NCBI GenBank assembly: GCA_026314275.1
Contig: CP111109.1
Location: forward strand, 4,092,001 to 4,156,000
Reading direction: 5' to 3'
Source of the DNA: JAGOEY01 sp017997515
Lineage (GTDB): Bacteria; Pseudomonadota; Gammaproteobacteria; Burkholderiales; Burkholderiaceae_C
DNA length: 64,000 bases
Shown: positions 33,348-41,737 of the stretch, piece by piece
How the letters are laid out: every line of letters begins with the position of its first letter
Position numbering within the stretch: position 1 is the stretch's first letter
Notes under the pieces: generated by a model
Told to the model about the DNA's origin: nothing
The model's database searches: none
What the model saw: only the letters and a program-made list of their open reading frames with translations
Position numbers and translations under genes: made by a program

Positions 33348-34277
33348 TTACCCCAGCGTTATTTTCAGGCTGGGGTCTGTCTCGCAGTCGGCCACCACGG
33401 CGTTGTACCTATCAACCAGCTTTTCAATCGTCAGCTTGCGGTCTGCCGTTTTGAAAAGGCTGAGTTCGTACACATTGGTGGCAATAAACTGCTCTACCTC
33501 CAGCACGTCTACCCGGCCCGCAATGCCTTGAATGTCAGCCAACGATTCTGCGGCAGGCATATTGGCATGCACCGTGACAATGATCGGGCGGCATCCTGCA
33601 GACAAGTTGGCAGCACATTTGCGCATCAGCGCTTCACCCGGGGCGGTAGTGGTGTGAATCACCACATCGTCGATCACGAAGTCCCCGCTGCGGGCGCTCA
33701 TGGCGTCAGATACAGAAAACCCATGGTGTGCAAAACACCCTTCTGGCAGCACCAAAGACAGTTTGGCCCCCACCAGATGCTGCAACACGGCACCGGCGTA
33801 CTGGGTTCCTGGATTTTCTTTCTGCCGCTTGATAGCCTGCGTCAAAAGATCCCGCACCATGGCCCGCAGCGATTTGCTGGTGTCGTAGCGCAGCACAAAA
33901 GGCTGCGCCGTAAAGAAGTCCTGCACACGAGCCACCCACCAGGACTCAATGGCATCCAGGTCGGCCACACCGTCCTCACCCAACTGGTTCAAAAAAGCCA
34001 CGTAGTCATGCATATGGCCCAGGCTGCCACGGCTGGTGCGCCCGCCCTCTTCGGCCAGCACGCGCAGCACTCCGTGGTCTTTCAGAATGGCCTGCACCGC
34101 AGACTTTCCCAAACCCAGCACTTGGCCTCGGCTATCGGCCACCAGGATGGAAGAGTCCAAGGGCAAGCCGCGCTGCTTGGCCAACCGCGACACATACAGA
34201 ATGGCCGCGAGTTTGCCTTTGGTCGTTAATGTGTGGAGTTTTTGGTATGCCCCCAGGCGACCGCTCAATTCAGACAT
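33348..34277 (-). CDS. DUF4928-type protein, probable restriction endonuclease partner
   Basis: A 309-aa protein that I recognise as DUF4928-like, a family usually found beside 5-cytosine methyltransferases. The ATG at 34277 (MSELSGRLGAYQKLH) overlaps the methyltransferase stop by 8 bp. The middle of the protein carries GDFVIDDVVIHTTTAP followed by GEALMRKCAANLSAGCRPII. Acidic residues on a beta-hairpin followed by a Glu/Lys helix would suit a variant PD-(D/E)XK nuclease, but no canonical motif is present. I infer a restriction role from the pairing; no cleavage chemistry can be proven. Confidence 0.65.
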   Translation of the reverse strand: MSELSGRLGAYQKLHTLTTKGKLAAILYVSRLAKQRGLPLDSSILVADSRGQVLGLGKSAVQAILKDHGVLRVLAEEGGRTSRGSLGHMHDYVAFLNQLGEDGVADLDAIESWWVARVQDFFTAQPFVLRYDTSKSLRAMVRDLLTQAIKRQKENPGTQYAGAVLQHLVGAKLSLVLPEGCFAHHGFSVSDAMSARSGDFVIDDVVIHTTTAPGEALMRKCAANLSAGCRPIIVTVHANMPAAESLADIQGIAGRVDVLEVEQFIATNVYELSLFKTADRKLTIEKLVDRYNAVVADCETDPSLKITLG

Positions 34278-35442
34278 GTAAGGCCTTGCCCAGGGGTGCC
34301 AGCAGGTGCTGCGCCAGATAGCGCGCCACGGGCATCGCCACCGCGTCACCCATGGCGGTGTAACCATCGTTGTAGGAGCCTGGAATTTTGTAGCTGTCGG
34401 GGGCACCCATCAAGCGGGCGGCTTCGCGCACGGTTAACAACCGCGTGCTGTAAGTATCGCCACGCTTAAACACCACTATTTGCCGGCTGCTACCACCCTC
34501 GGCCGTGCGCAAGCACCCGGCTACGCCATCAAAACGCAGCTCCAGCACCTGGCGTCCGTTACGGGTTCGCCGGTAGCCTGGTGCCACCATCTCGGCTTGC
34601 TGCGCCAATTTGGCACGGTGAGCTTCGGGGATCAGTTCTAACTTTCGAGTGGATGCGGCGGTTTCGTCCAACGGCGCACCGGGCTCCATCAGATCGGCCA
34701 GCGTGCACTTCCGTTTTGCCGGGACAGGCATTTTCCAAAAAATGAATTCATCCAACCCAGAGACGGCATTCACCAAAAATGGCGGGTGCATCCAGTTCGG
34801 AGCTACATCCACCAACGCAGCGGGCAAATGCACACCTTCTTGGACAGCAACAACAAAAACCCGCTGGCGCGACTGCGGCACCCAATGCAAGGCATCCAGC
34901 ACCACGGCTCCCACGGCATAACCCCGTTCGCGCAGGGCTTTGTGCAAGACGTGGTAGTGGGCACCGCCCTCCGAGGAGAGCAAGCCCGTTACGTTCTCGG
35001 CTACCAGCAAAGGGGGGCGCTGCGGCATTTCGTCCATGGCGCGCAACCACTGCCACACCAGTCCACTGCGTTGGGCGCGGATGCCGCCGTTCAAACCCGC
35101 CAAAGAGAGATCCTGACAAGGAAAGCTGGCCCACGACAAAGTGGCTTGTGGCAAGTCATGGCCACTGACATCCGCAATGGAGCCCAAATGGAAGGCCTGG
35201 AGCCCATGGTTGGCCACATACACGGCGGCTTTTTTGGCCGAAACGTCATTGGCCCAGACCGGTTGAAAATAACGCTCCAAGCCTTTGGCAACAAGCCCAC
35301 TGCCTGCAAAAAACTCCAAAAAATGGGGCTTTGCGGACTTGCTTTTGGAGGAGTTTGCAGAGGTAGAAGACGCAGGCCACTGCGGCACATCCATCCCTGG
35401 AAGCGCCAAATTGACACCAGCGTCCTTCGCTACCATTTCCAT
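34270..35442 (-). CDS. DNA (cytosine-5) methyltransferase
   Basis: A 390-aa C5-cytosine methyltransferase. Motif I FLEFFAGSGLVAKGL (about 41-55), catalytic Cys109 in ASFPCQDLSLAG (motif IV), ENV at 149-151 (motif VI), QSRQR at 190-194 (motif VIII), and motifs IX/X at the end (RLLTVREAARLMGAP, AMGDAVAMPVARYLAQ) are all intact, so it should be active. The 36-residue Ser/Lys N-terminal extension is unusual. Two ATGs (35442 and 35436) are possible. Codon use is visibly less GC-rich than in mmsB or dapD, consistent with acquisition. Target sequence is not predictable. Confidence 0.93.
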   Translation of the reverse strand: MEMVAKDAGVNLALPGMDVPQWPASSTSANSSKSKSAKPHFLEFFAGSGLVAKGLERYFQPVWANDVSAKKAAVYVANHGLQAFHLGSIADVSGHDLPQATLSWASFPCQDLSLAGLNGGIRAQRSGLVWQWLRAMDEMPQRPPLLVAENVTGLLSSEGGAHYHVLHKALRERGYAVGAVVLDALHWVPQSRQRVFVVAVQEGVHLPAALVDVAPNWMHPPFLVNAVSGLDEFIFWKMPVPAKRKCTLADLMEPGAPLDETAASTRKLELIPEAHRAKLAQQAEMVAPGYRRTRNGRQVLELRFDGVAGCLRTAEGGSSRQIVVFKRGDTYSTRLLTVREAARLMGAPDSYKIPGSYNDGYTAMGDAVAMPVARYLAQHLLAPLGKALHV

Positions 35443-35630
35443 ATTGACACCCTGGATTGCATTGCCGTCACTTTAAAAAATCCATACCCTTGACGCAAAA
35501 TACTGTGCAAGCATACAGCTTTTCAAACACCGCTCTTAAAAGACCCTGGGAAGAGATTTTGCCTTGCCCAGCGAAACAACACTGCTGAACCAGACGCGAT
35601 GGAGCACCCCGATCCCAGATAATCCAACCC
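35443..35630. promoter_or_regulatory. Divergent promoter region between the methyltransferase and dapC
   Basis: The 188-bp region is A/T-richer than its surroundings. On the plus strand TTGACG (35491-35496) and ATACAG about 17 bp later could form the dapC promoter. The methyltransferase promoter must lie on the other strand here but is not clear. Confidence 0.4.
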
Positions 35631-36853
35631 ATGAACCCGCTGCTCCAAAAACTCCAGCCCTATCCCTTCGAGCGGCTGCGCAAACTCTTCGCCGACGTCA
35701 CACCCAACCCGGCCTACCCCGCGATCAGCCTGGGCATCGGAGCAAGCCCAAACACCCCACACCGCCTTTTATCCAGCAAGCCCTGGCCGATGCCACGCGC
35801 GAAGGTGGCCTGGCGGTGTACCCGGCTACGTTGGGCACGCCCCAGCTGCGCGCGTCGTTCACCGGCTGGGTGCAGACGCGTTATGGGCTGACGCTGGACC
35901 CTGCGACGCAGGTGCTGCCGGTCAACGGCTCACGTGAAGCGCTGTTTGCGTTTGCGCAGACGGTGATTGATCCCACCAAGGATCGCCCTGTGGTGGTCTG
36001 CCCCAACCCGTTCTACCAAATCTACGAAGGGGCTGCGCTGCTGGCCGGTGCCGAGCCGTTTTATGCCCCCAGCGACCCGGCGCGCAACTTTGCAGTGGAC
36101 TGGGACAGCGTGCCTGCCGATGTGTGGGCGCGCACCCAGCTGGTGTTTGTGTGTTCACCCGGCAACCCCACCGGCGCGGTGATGCCTCTGTCCGGATGGG
36201 AAAAGCTGTTTGCGCTGTCCGACCGTTATGGCTTCACCATCGCGTCGGACGAGTGCTACAGCGAGATTTATTTCCGCGACGAGCCACCGCTGGGTGGGCT
36301 GGAGGCCGCCGCCCGTCTGGGCCGGGCCGACTTCCCCCGGCTGGTGGCCTTCACCAGTCTGTCCAAACGCAGCAATGTGCCCGGCCTGCGCAGCGGCTTC
36401 GTGATGGGCAATGCCGCGCTGCTGAAAGCTTTTGCGCTGTACCGCACCTACCACGGCAGCGCCATGAGCCCCGTGGTGCAGACGGCCAGCATCCTGGCCT
36501 GGGGCGATGAGCAGCACGTGGTGGACAACCGCGCCCAGTACCGCGCCAAGTTCGCCGAAGTCACCCCCATCTTGGCAAAGGTGCTGGATGTGCAATTGCC
36601 TGACGCCAGCTTTTACCTGTGGGCCCGCGTGCCCGACGCGCTGGGCCTGAGCGACACGGAGTTCGCCCGTGAACTGCTCGCTCTTTACAATGTGACGGTG
36701 CTGCCGGGCAGCTATCTGGCCCGCGACGTGAATGGCGCGAACCCAGGCGCCCAACGCATCCGTATGGCGCTGGTGGCCGACACCGCCGAATGTGCCGAGG
36801 CAGCCCGGCGCATCGCCGCGTTTGTCCAGTCCAAAACACCGGCAGCCGTTTAA
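35631..36853 (+). pseudogene. dapC: Succinyldiaminopimelate transaminase, frameshifted near the N-terminus
   Basis: PLP aminotransferase of the lysine/diaminopimelate pathway (N-succinyl-2-amino-6-ketopimelate to succinyl-DAP). The N-terminus reads MNPLLQKLQPYPFERLRKL and then AYPAISLGIG in the frame starting at 35631. The rest (PKHPTPPFIQQALADAT onwards, to 36853) is in another frame. Removing two bases within 35741-35746, for example CA at 35743-35744, restores LGIGEPKHPTPPF exactly. The remainder is intact, with VCSPGNPTGAV and the PLP lysine in TSLSKRSNVPGLRSG. Sequencing error or a recent mutation are both possible; no slippery site suggests programmed shifting. Confidence 0.85.
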
Positions 36854-36884
36854 CTACTTTCCTCTCTTTTCACAAGACACAACC

Positions 36885-37718
36885 ATGACACAGCAACTGC
36901 AAACCACCATCGACGCCGCGTGGGAAGACCGCGCCAACCTGTCCCCCTCTTCTGCCCCCAAGGAAGTGCAGGACGCGGTGGAACACGTGATTGCCCAGTT
37001 GAACAACGGCACCCTGCGTGTGGCCACCCGCGAAGCGGTCGGCAAGTGGACGGTGCACCAGTGGATCAAGAAGGCTGTGCTGCTGTCCTTCCGCCTGAAG
37101 GACAACGAAGTCGTCAAGGCTGGTGACCTGGGTTTTTACGACAAGGTGCAGACCAAGTTTGCCCACCTGTCCGAGGCTGAAATGAAGGCCACTGGCGTGC
37201 GTGTGGTGCCCCCCGCTGTGGCACGTCGCGGCAGCTACATCGCCAAGGGCGCGATCCTGATGCCGTCGTATGTGAACATCGGCGCGTATGTCGATGAAGG
37301 CACGATGGTGGACACCTGGGCCACCGTGGGCAGCTGCGCACAGATCGGCAAAAACGTACACCTGTCGGGTGGTGTGGGTATCGGTGGTGTGCTGGAGCCG
37401 CTGCAAGCCGGCCCGACCATCATCGAAGACAACTGCTTTATCGGCGCGCGCTCGGAAGTGGTCGAAGGTGTAGTGATTGAAGAAAACTCGGTGCTGGGCA
37501 TGGGTGTGTACATCGGCCAGAGCACCCCCATTTTCAACCGCGACACCGGCGAAACCTTCTTTGGCCGCGTGCCCAGCGGCAGCGTGGTCATCAGCGGCAA
37601 CCTGCCCAAGAAGACCAAGAGCGGCCAGGACTACAGCACCTATGCGGCCATCATCGTCAAGACAGTGGATGCACAAACTCGTTCCAAGACCAGCTTGAAC
37701 GACCTTCTCCGCGACTGA
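36885..37718 (+). CDS. dapD: Tetrahydrodipicolinate N-succinyltransferase
   Basis: A 277-aa enzyme that succinylates tetrahydrodipicolinate in lysine and peptidoglycan precursor synthesis. The left-handed beta-helix hexapeptide repeats are clear (about residues 105-235: YVNIGAYVDEGTMVDTWATV, then CAQIGKNVHLSGGVGIGGVL). The ATG at 36885 gives the family start (MTQQLQTTIDAAWEDR). It follows dapC by 31 bp. Confidence 0.97.
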   Translation: MTQQLQTTIDAAWEDRANLSPSSAPKEVQDAVEHVIAQLNNGTLRVATREAVGKWTVHQWIKKAVLLSFRLKDNEVVKAGDLGFYDKVQTKFAHLSEAEMKATGVRVVPPAVARRGSYIAKGAILMPSYVNIGAYVDEGTMVDTWATVGSCAQIGKNVHLSGGVGIGGVLEPLQAGPTIIEDNCFIGARSEVVEGVVIEENSVLGMGVYIGQSTPIFNRDTGETFFGRVPSGSVVISGNLPKKTKSGQDYSTYAAIIVKTVDAQTRSKTSLNDLLRD

Positions 37719-37770
37719 ACCCTTTTGTGCCCATTGGGCGCACCACCAAACTGATGGATGGAGCAACGTG

Positions 37771-38922
37771 ATGGGCACCATGGAACGTATTTTCCGTTTG
37801 ATGAGCGAGAAGCAGGCGTCGGACGTGTTCCTCTCGGCCAATGCGCCGGTGATGATCAAGATTAATGGCCAGAGTGTTCCGGTGAACACCCAGCTGCTGC
37901 CGGTCGATGGGCCGCGCAATCTGCTGGCGGAGGTGGTGCCACCCACACGGATGGAGGAGCTGGAAGAAACCGGCGAACTCAACATGGGTGTGGCGCTTCC
38001 GGGTTTGGGGCGGTTTCGTATCAGCGCCATGCGCCAGCGCGGCACGATTGCCGCCGTGATCCGGTTCATCGACGGTGAAATTCCCTCGCTGCATGCGCTG
38101 AAACTGCCCTCCATCATCGGTAACCTGGTGATGGAACGGCGCGGTCTGCTGCTGGTGGTGGGGGCCACGGGCTCCGGCAAAAGCACCACCCTGGCGGCGA
38201 TGATCGACAGCCGCAATGAAGCAGTCAGTGGCCACATCCTCACGCTGGAAGAACCTATCGAATTTTTGTTCCGTAACAAGAAGTCGGTGGTGAACCAGCG
38301 CGAGATCGGCACCGACGCGGCCACGCTGCAGGTGGCGCTGAAGAACGCGCTGCGCCAGGCGCCCGACGTGATCCTGATTGGTGAAATCCGCGACCGCGAG
38401 ACCATGTCTGCGGCCTTGTCGTATGCCCAGTCGGGCCACCTGGTGCTGGCCACCATGCACGCGAGCAACAGCTACCAGGCCTTGACCCGTATCCTGAGTT
38501 TTTACCCGGTGGAGGTGCGCCCCAGCCTGTTGGGCGACCTGGCCTCCGGGCTGCGCGCGGTGATCTCCCAGCGCCTGCTGCGCACCGTGAATGGCGCCCG
38601 CGTGCCTGCGGTGGAAGTGCTGCTCAACACCAAACTGGTGGCCGAGCTGATGGAACAAGGCAACTTCTCCGCCGTGCGTGACGCCATGGTCAACTCCATC
38701 GCCGAAGGCTCCCAGACCTTCGAGGCCGCCATTGCCACGCTGGTGACCGACGGCCTAGTCGAGCGCGAGGAAGGGATGGCCCATGCCGACTCCCCCACCA
38801 ACCTGCTGTGGCGTCTGCAGAACGACTTCATGGGCAAGAACCGGCCCAAGTCGGCCACCCCCGAGGTCGACCCGGACGACACCCCGTCGTTCACCGAAAT
38901 CGTGCTTGAAGTCAAACACTGA
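37771..38922 (+). CDS. pilU: PilU-type twitching ATPase
   Basis: A 383-aa hexameric ATPase of the PilT/PilU family that powers type IV pilus retraction. Walker A GATGSGKST is at about 131-139, the Asp box and Walker B region DVILIGEIRDRETM near 207-220, and the His box GHLVLATMHASNSYQAL follows. The C-terminus is long, as in PilU (PilT is about 345 aa). A GTG just before is in frame, but GGAG is best placed for the ATG at 37771. It lies between dapD and dapE with no metabolic connection, an arrangement I recall from relatives. Confidence 0.88.
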   Translation: MGTMERIFRLMSEKQASDVFLSANAPVMIKINGQSVPVNTQLLPVDGPRNLLAEVVPPTRMEELEETGELNMGVALPGLGRFRISAMRQRGTIAAVIRFIDGEIPSLHALKLPSIIGNLVMERRGLLLVVGATGSGKSTTLAAMIDSRNEAVSGHILTLEEPIEFLFRNKKSVVNQREIGTDAATLQVALKNALRQAPDVILIGEIRDRETMSAALSYAQSGHLVLATMHASNSYQALTRILSFYPVEVRPSLLGDLASGLRAVISQRLLRTVNGARVPAVEVLLNTKLVAELMEQGNFSAVRDAMVNSIAEGSQTFEAAIATLVTDGLVEREEGMAHADSPTNLLWRLQNDFMGKNRPKSATPEVDPDDTPSFTEIVLEVKH

Positions 38923-38952
38923 CCTACCCCGTAACCGCCTGCCGCCACCGCC

Positions 38953-40152
38953 ATGTCCAGCCGCACCCTCCTCCTTGCCGAGCAACTGATCTCGCGCCCG
39001 TCCGTCACACCGGAAGATGCCCACTGCCAGAAGCTGGTCATGGAGCGCCTGAAGCCGCTGGGCTTCGTGTTTGAATCACTGGACAGCGGCCCGGACACCT
39101 TCCGTGTCAGCAACCTGTGGGCCGTGCGCAAGGTCTGGCCTGATGCCATATCCACGCCGTCCTCCACACCGTCTACAGACACCCCCAAACTGCTGGTGTT
39201 TGCGGGCCACACCGACGTCGTGCCCACCGGCCCGTTGGACCAGTGGAGCAGCGACCCGTTCACCCCCACGCACCGCGACGGCCGCCTGTACGGGCGCGGC
39301 GCGAGCGACATGAAAACATCCGTCGCGGCGTTTGTGGTGGCGGTGGAAGAATTTGTCGCTGCGCACCCGCAAGCCCACTTGTCCATCGGCCTGCTGCTCA
39401 CCAGCGACGAAGAAGGCCCCGCCACCGATGGCACCGTTGTCGTTTGCGACTGGCTGCGTGCGCACAAGGAGCAGATTGACTACTGCATCGTGGGTGAGCC
39501 CACCTCGGTGCAACGCACGGGCGACATGATCAAGAACGGCCGCCGTGGCACCATGGGCGGCAAACTCACCATCAAGGGTGTGCAGGGCCACATCGCCTAC
39601 CCGCAGCTGGCCAAAAACCCGATCCACCTGGCACTGCCCGCGCTGGCTGAACTGGCCGCCATTGAGTGGGACCAGGGCAACACCTTCTTCCAGCCCACCA
39701 GCTGGCAGACCAGCAACATCCACGCAGGCACGGGCGCGACCAACGTCATCCCGGGTACGGTGGTGGTGGACTTCAACTTCCGCTTCTCCACTGAGTCCAC
39801 CCCCGAAGGCCTGCAGCAGCGCCTGCAAGCAGTGCTGGACAAACACGGGCTGGACTACGACCTGGCCTGGACAGTGGGCGGCCTGCCCTTCCTCACCACA
39901 CCGGGTGAACTGGTCACCGCGATTCAGGCGGCCATCGAGGTTGAAACCGGCCTGACACCCGAGCTGTCCACCACCGGCGGCACCAGTGACGGCCGGTTCA
40001 TTGCGCAGATCTGCGACCAGGTTATCGAGTTCGGCCCGCCGAACGCGACCATCCACAAGATTGACGAACACATCGTGGTGGCCGACATCGAGCCGCTGAA
40101 AAACATCTACCGCCGCACGCTGGAGAACCTGGCCGGTGTCACAACACCATGA
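38953..40152 (+). CDS. dapE: Succinyl-diaminopimelate desuccinylase
   Basis: Zinc peptidase-fold enzyme (399 aa) removing succinate from N-succinyl-LL-DAP. Metal-site motifs are VFAGHTDVVPTGP (His), YGRGASDMKTSVAAF (bridging Asp) and LLTSDEEGPATDGT (catalytic and metal Glu). The final ligand is in TIHKIDEHI near the C-terminus. A Ser/Thr/Pro insert at about 67-76 is slightly unusual. Its stop overlaps a short out-of-frame ATG, and prmB starts 7 bp later. Confidence 0.97.
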   Translation: MSSRTLLLAEQLISRPSVTPEDAHCQKLVMERLKPLGFVFESLDSGPDTFRVSNLWAVRKVWPDAISTPSSTPSTDTPKLLVFAGHTDVVPTGPLDQWSSDPFTPTHRDGRLYGRGASDMKTSVAAFVVAVEEFVAAHPQAHLSIGLLLTSDEEGPATDGTVVVCDWLRAHKEQIDYCIVGEPTSVQRTGDMIKNGRRGTMGGKLTIKGVQGHIAYPQLAKNPIHLALPALAELAAIEWDQGNTFFQPTSWQTSNIHAGTGATNVIPGTVVVDFNFRFSTESTPEGLQQRLQAVLDKHGLDYDLAWTVGGLPFLTTPGELVTAIQAAIEVETGLTPELSTTGGTSDGRFIAQICDQVIEFGPPNATIHKIDEHIVVADIEPLKNIYRRTLENLAGVTTP

Positions 40153-40159
40153 CTTCACC

Positions 40160-41041
40160 ATGACCACTGTCCTCGAGATCATCCAGGCTGGCGCCGCACA
40201 GCTCACCGACGCCAACGTCGCCTTTGGCCACGGCACCACCAACGCCCATGACGAAGCCGCGTGGCTGGTGTTGTGGCAGCTGGGCCTGCCGCTGGACACT
40301 CCGCTGGACGGGCAGGATTCAATGGAAAATATGCCTGTAGCGCCCGCCCAGCAAGCGCAGATAGCTACACTTTTTGAAAAACGCATCACCACCCGCAAAC
40401 CCGCCGCCTACCTGACCCAGGAAGCCTGGCTGCAAGGTGTTCCGTTCTATGTGGACGAACGCGCCATCGTGCCGCGCAGCTTTATCGCCGAGCTGCTGGC
40501 CGACGGCAGCATCGACTACTGGCTCGGTGAACACACCCAGCGGGTGCTGGACCTGTGCACCGGCAACGGCAGCCTGGCCGTACTCGCCGCCATGGTCTAC
40601 CCCGACGTGGTGGTGGACGCCGCCGACATCTCGGCCGACGCGCTGGCAGTGGCCCGCATCAACGTGGACAAACACGACCTGGCCGGCCGCATCACACTGC
40701 ACACCTCCGACGGCCTGGCGGCCCTGACTGGCCCGTACGACCTGATCCTGTGTAACCCGCCCTACGTCAACAGCAGCAGCATGGCCGCCCTGCCCGCAGA
40801 ATACCAGGCCGAGCCCGTGCTGGCCCTGGCCGGTGGCGCGGACGGCATGGACTTCATCCGCCAGCTGCTGCGCGACGCCCCGGCCCGTATGGCCGAACAC
40901 GCGGTGATGGTGCTGGAAATAGGCAACGAACGTGCTTACTTTGACGCCGCCTTCCCCACACTCGAAGCCATCTGGCTCGAAACCTCGGCGGGGGATGACC
41001 AGGTGCTGCTGCTGACGCGTGCGGCCATTGACGCAATGTAA
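40160..41041 (+). CDS. prmB: Ribosomal protein L3 glutamine methyltransferase PrmB
   Basis: SAM-dependent N5-glutamine methyltransferase (293 aa). The SAM site is VLDLCTGNGSLAVLA (about 134-148), and the catalytic NPPY appears in LILCNPPYVNSSS (about 195-207). ATG 40160 is chosen as the normal N-terminus (MTTVLEIIQAGAAQL). Residues about 54-74 (SMENMPVAPAQQAQIATLFE) are encoded by DNA that matches a family-1 repeat (see separate entry). They lie in the linker between the N-terminal helical domain and the methyltransferase domain. HemK/PrmC is a less likely alternative. Confidence 0.9.
   Translation: MTTVLEIIQAGAAQLTDANVAFGHGTTNAHDEAAWLVLWQLGLPLDTPLDGQDSMENMPVAPAQQAQIATLFEKRITTRKPAAYLTQEAWLQGVPFYVDERAIVPRSFIAELLADGSIDYWLGEHTQRVLDLCTGNGSLAVLAAMVYPDVVVDAADISADALAVARINVDKHDLAGRITLHTSDGLAALTGPYDLILCNPPYVNSSSMAALPAEYQAEPVLALAGGADGMDFIRQLLRDAPARMAEHAVMVLEIGNERAYFDAAFPTLEAIWLETSAGDDQVLLLTRAAIDAM
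40319..40381 (+). repeat. Family-1 repeat translated inside prmB
   Basis: The DNA reads ATGCCTGTAGCGCCCGCC, CAGCAAGCGCAGATAGCTAC, then CACTTTTTGAAAAA. It matches the intergenic copies in word order (CCTCTAGCGC, TGCGC, AGCTAT, A/T-rich ends) while keeping an open reading frame. It contributes about 21 residues. Confidence 0.7.
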
Positions 41042-41092
41042 TCACAGGCTCGAGCGCTGCTGCATACACCAGGAAACCGGTACATGCCAGCC

Positions 41093-41125
41093 CATATTTG
41101 TACATGATGGTAATATACAAATATG
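41093..41125. promoter_or_regulatory. Operator of the brnTA operon
   Basis: CATATTTGTA and TACAAATATG are perfect 10-bp arms separated by 13 nt. The last three bases of the right arm are the brnT ATG. A bound BrnA dimer would therefore cover both promoter and start codon, consistent with known autorepression of brnTA. Confidence 0.8.
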
Positions 41126-41422
41126 ATTAACCTGAGCCAGATTACCGGGTTCAACTGGGACGATGGAAACGCCCGCAAGAACGAAAAGCATGGTGTATCC
41201 ATGGCCGAAGCGGAGCAGGTCTTCTTCAATGCCCCCTTGCTGCTGCTGGAAGACTCTGCACACAGCCAGCAGGAGCCCCGTGTTCACGCACTGGGCAAAA
41301 CCGATGAAGGGCGCATGTTGCACATTGCGTTTACGCTTCGCCAGACGGGTTTGCTGATCCGTGTCATTTCAGCCAGAGACATGCACCGAAAGGAGCGCGC
41401 CGTTTATGAACAAGCAGACTAA
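41123..41422 (+). CDS. brnT: BrnT-family toxin (ribonuclease)
   Basis: A 99-aa toxin of the BrnT/DUF497 family, a RelE-like ribonuclease that halts translation. Family features: FNWDDGNARKNEKHGVSMAE at the N-terminus, and the C-terminal basic motif RVISARDMHRKERAVYE. It starts inside its own operator and overlaps the antitoxin gene by 17 bp, the usual toxin-first order. It sits beside a MITE, a typical accessory-gene location. Confidence 0.93.
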   Translation: MINLSQITGFNWDDGNARKNEKHGVSMAEAEQVFFNAPLLLLEDSAHSQQEPRVHALGKTDEGRMLHIAFTLRQTGLLIRVISARDMHRKERAVYEQAD

Positions 41423-41672
41423 AACCATCCCAAAGTTCGCGGACGAAGCCGCCGAGCGTGCGTACTGGGAAACCCACGACTCCACGGAGCATCTGGATTG
41501 GGCCAAGGCCAAGAAGGTCGCACTCCCGAACTTGAAGCCCACCACCAAAACGATTTCCCTGCGACTGCCCCAGCACTTGCTGGACTCGCTCAAAGTGGCG
41601 GCCAACGCCCGCGATGTGCCCTACCAGTCCCTCATCAAAGTCTGGCTGCAAGAGAAATTGCACAGCCACTGA
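41406..41672 (+). CDS. brnA: BrnA/CopG-type antitoxin
   Basis: An 88-aa antitoxin. The C-terminal ribbon-helix-helix is visible as TISLRLPQHLLDSLKVAANA followed by YQSLIKVWLQEKL. The N-terminal half (AYWETHDSTEHLDWAKA) is the BrnT-neutralising part. The ATG at 41406 lies inside brnT, so the two are translationally coupled. It should bind the inverted repeat 41093-41125. Confidence 0.93.
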   Translation: MNKQTKTIPKFADEAAERAYWETHDSTEHLDWAKAKKVALPNLKPTTKTISLRLPQHLLDSLKVAANARDVPYQSLIKVWLQEKLHSH

Positions 41673-41737
41673 GCAACCGGACACCCTTGGCGTGCCCCCA
41701 GAGGCCAGCCCAATCCAGGCAAACTGAGGCGGACGCC

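Noticed and set aside
35741..35746. Programmed frameshift in dapC
   Set aside because: The site GGAGCAAGCCC has no slippery heptamer or downstream pseudoknot that I can see; an indel mutation or sequencing error is simpler.
36870..38468. 532-codon minus-strand frame over dapD and pilU
   Set aside because: Both underlying plus-strand genes are unmistakable; this is a shadow frame.
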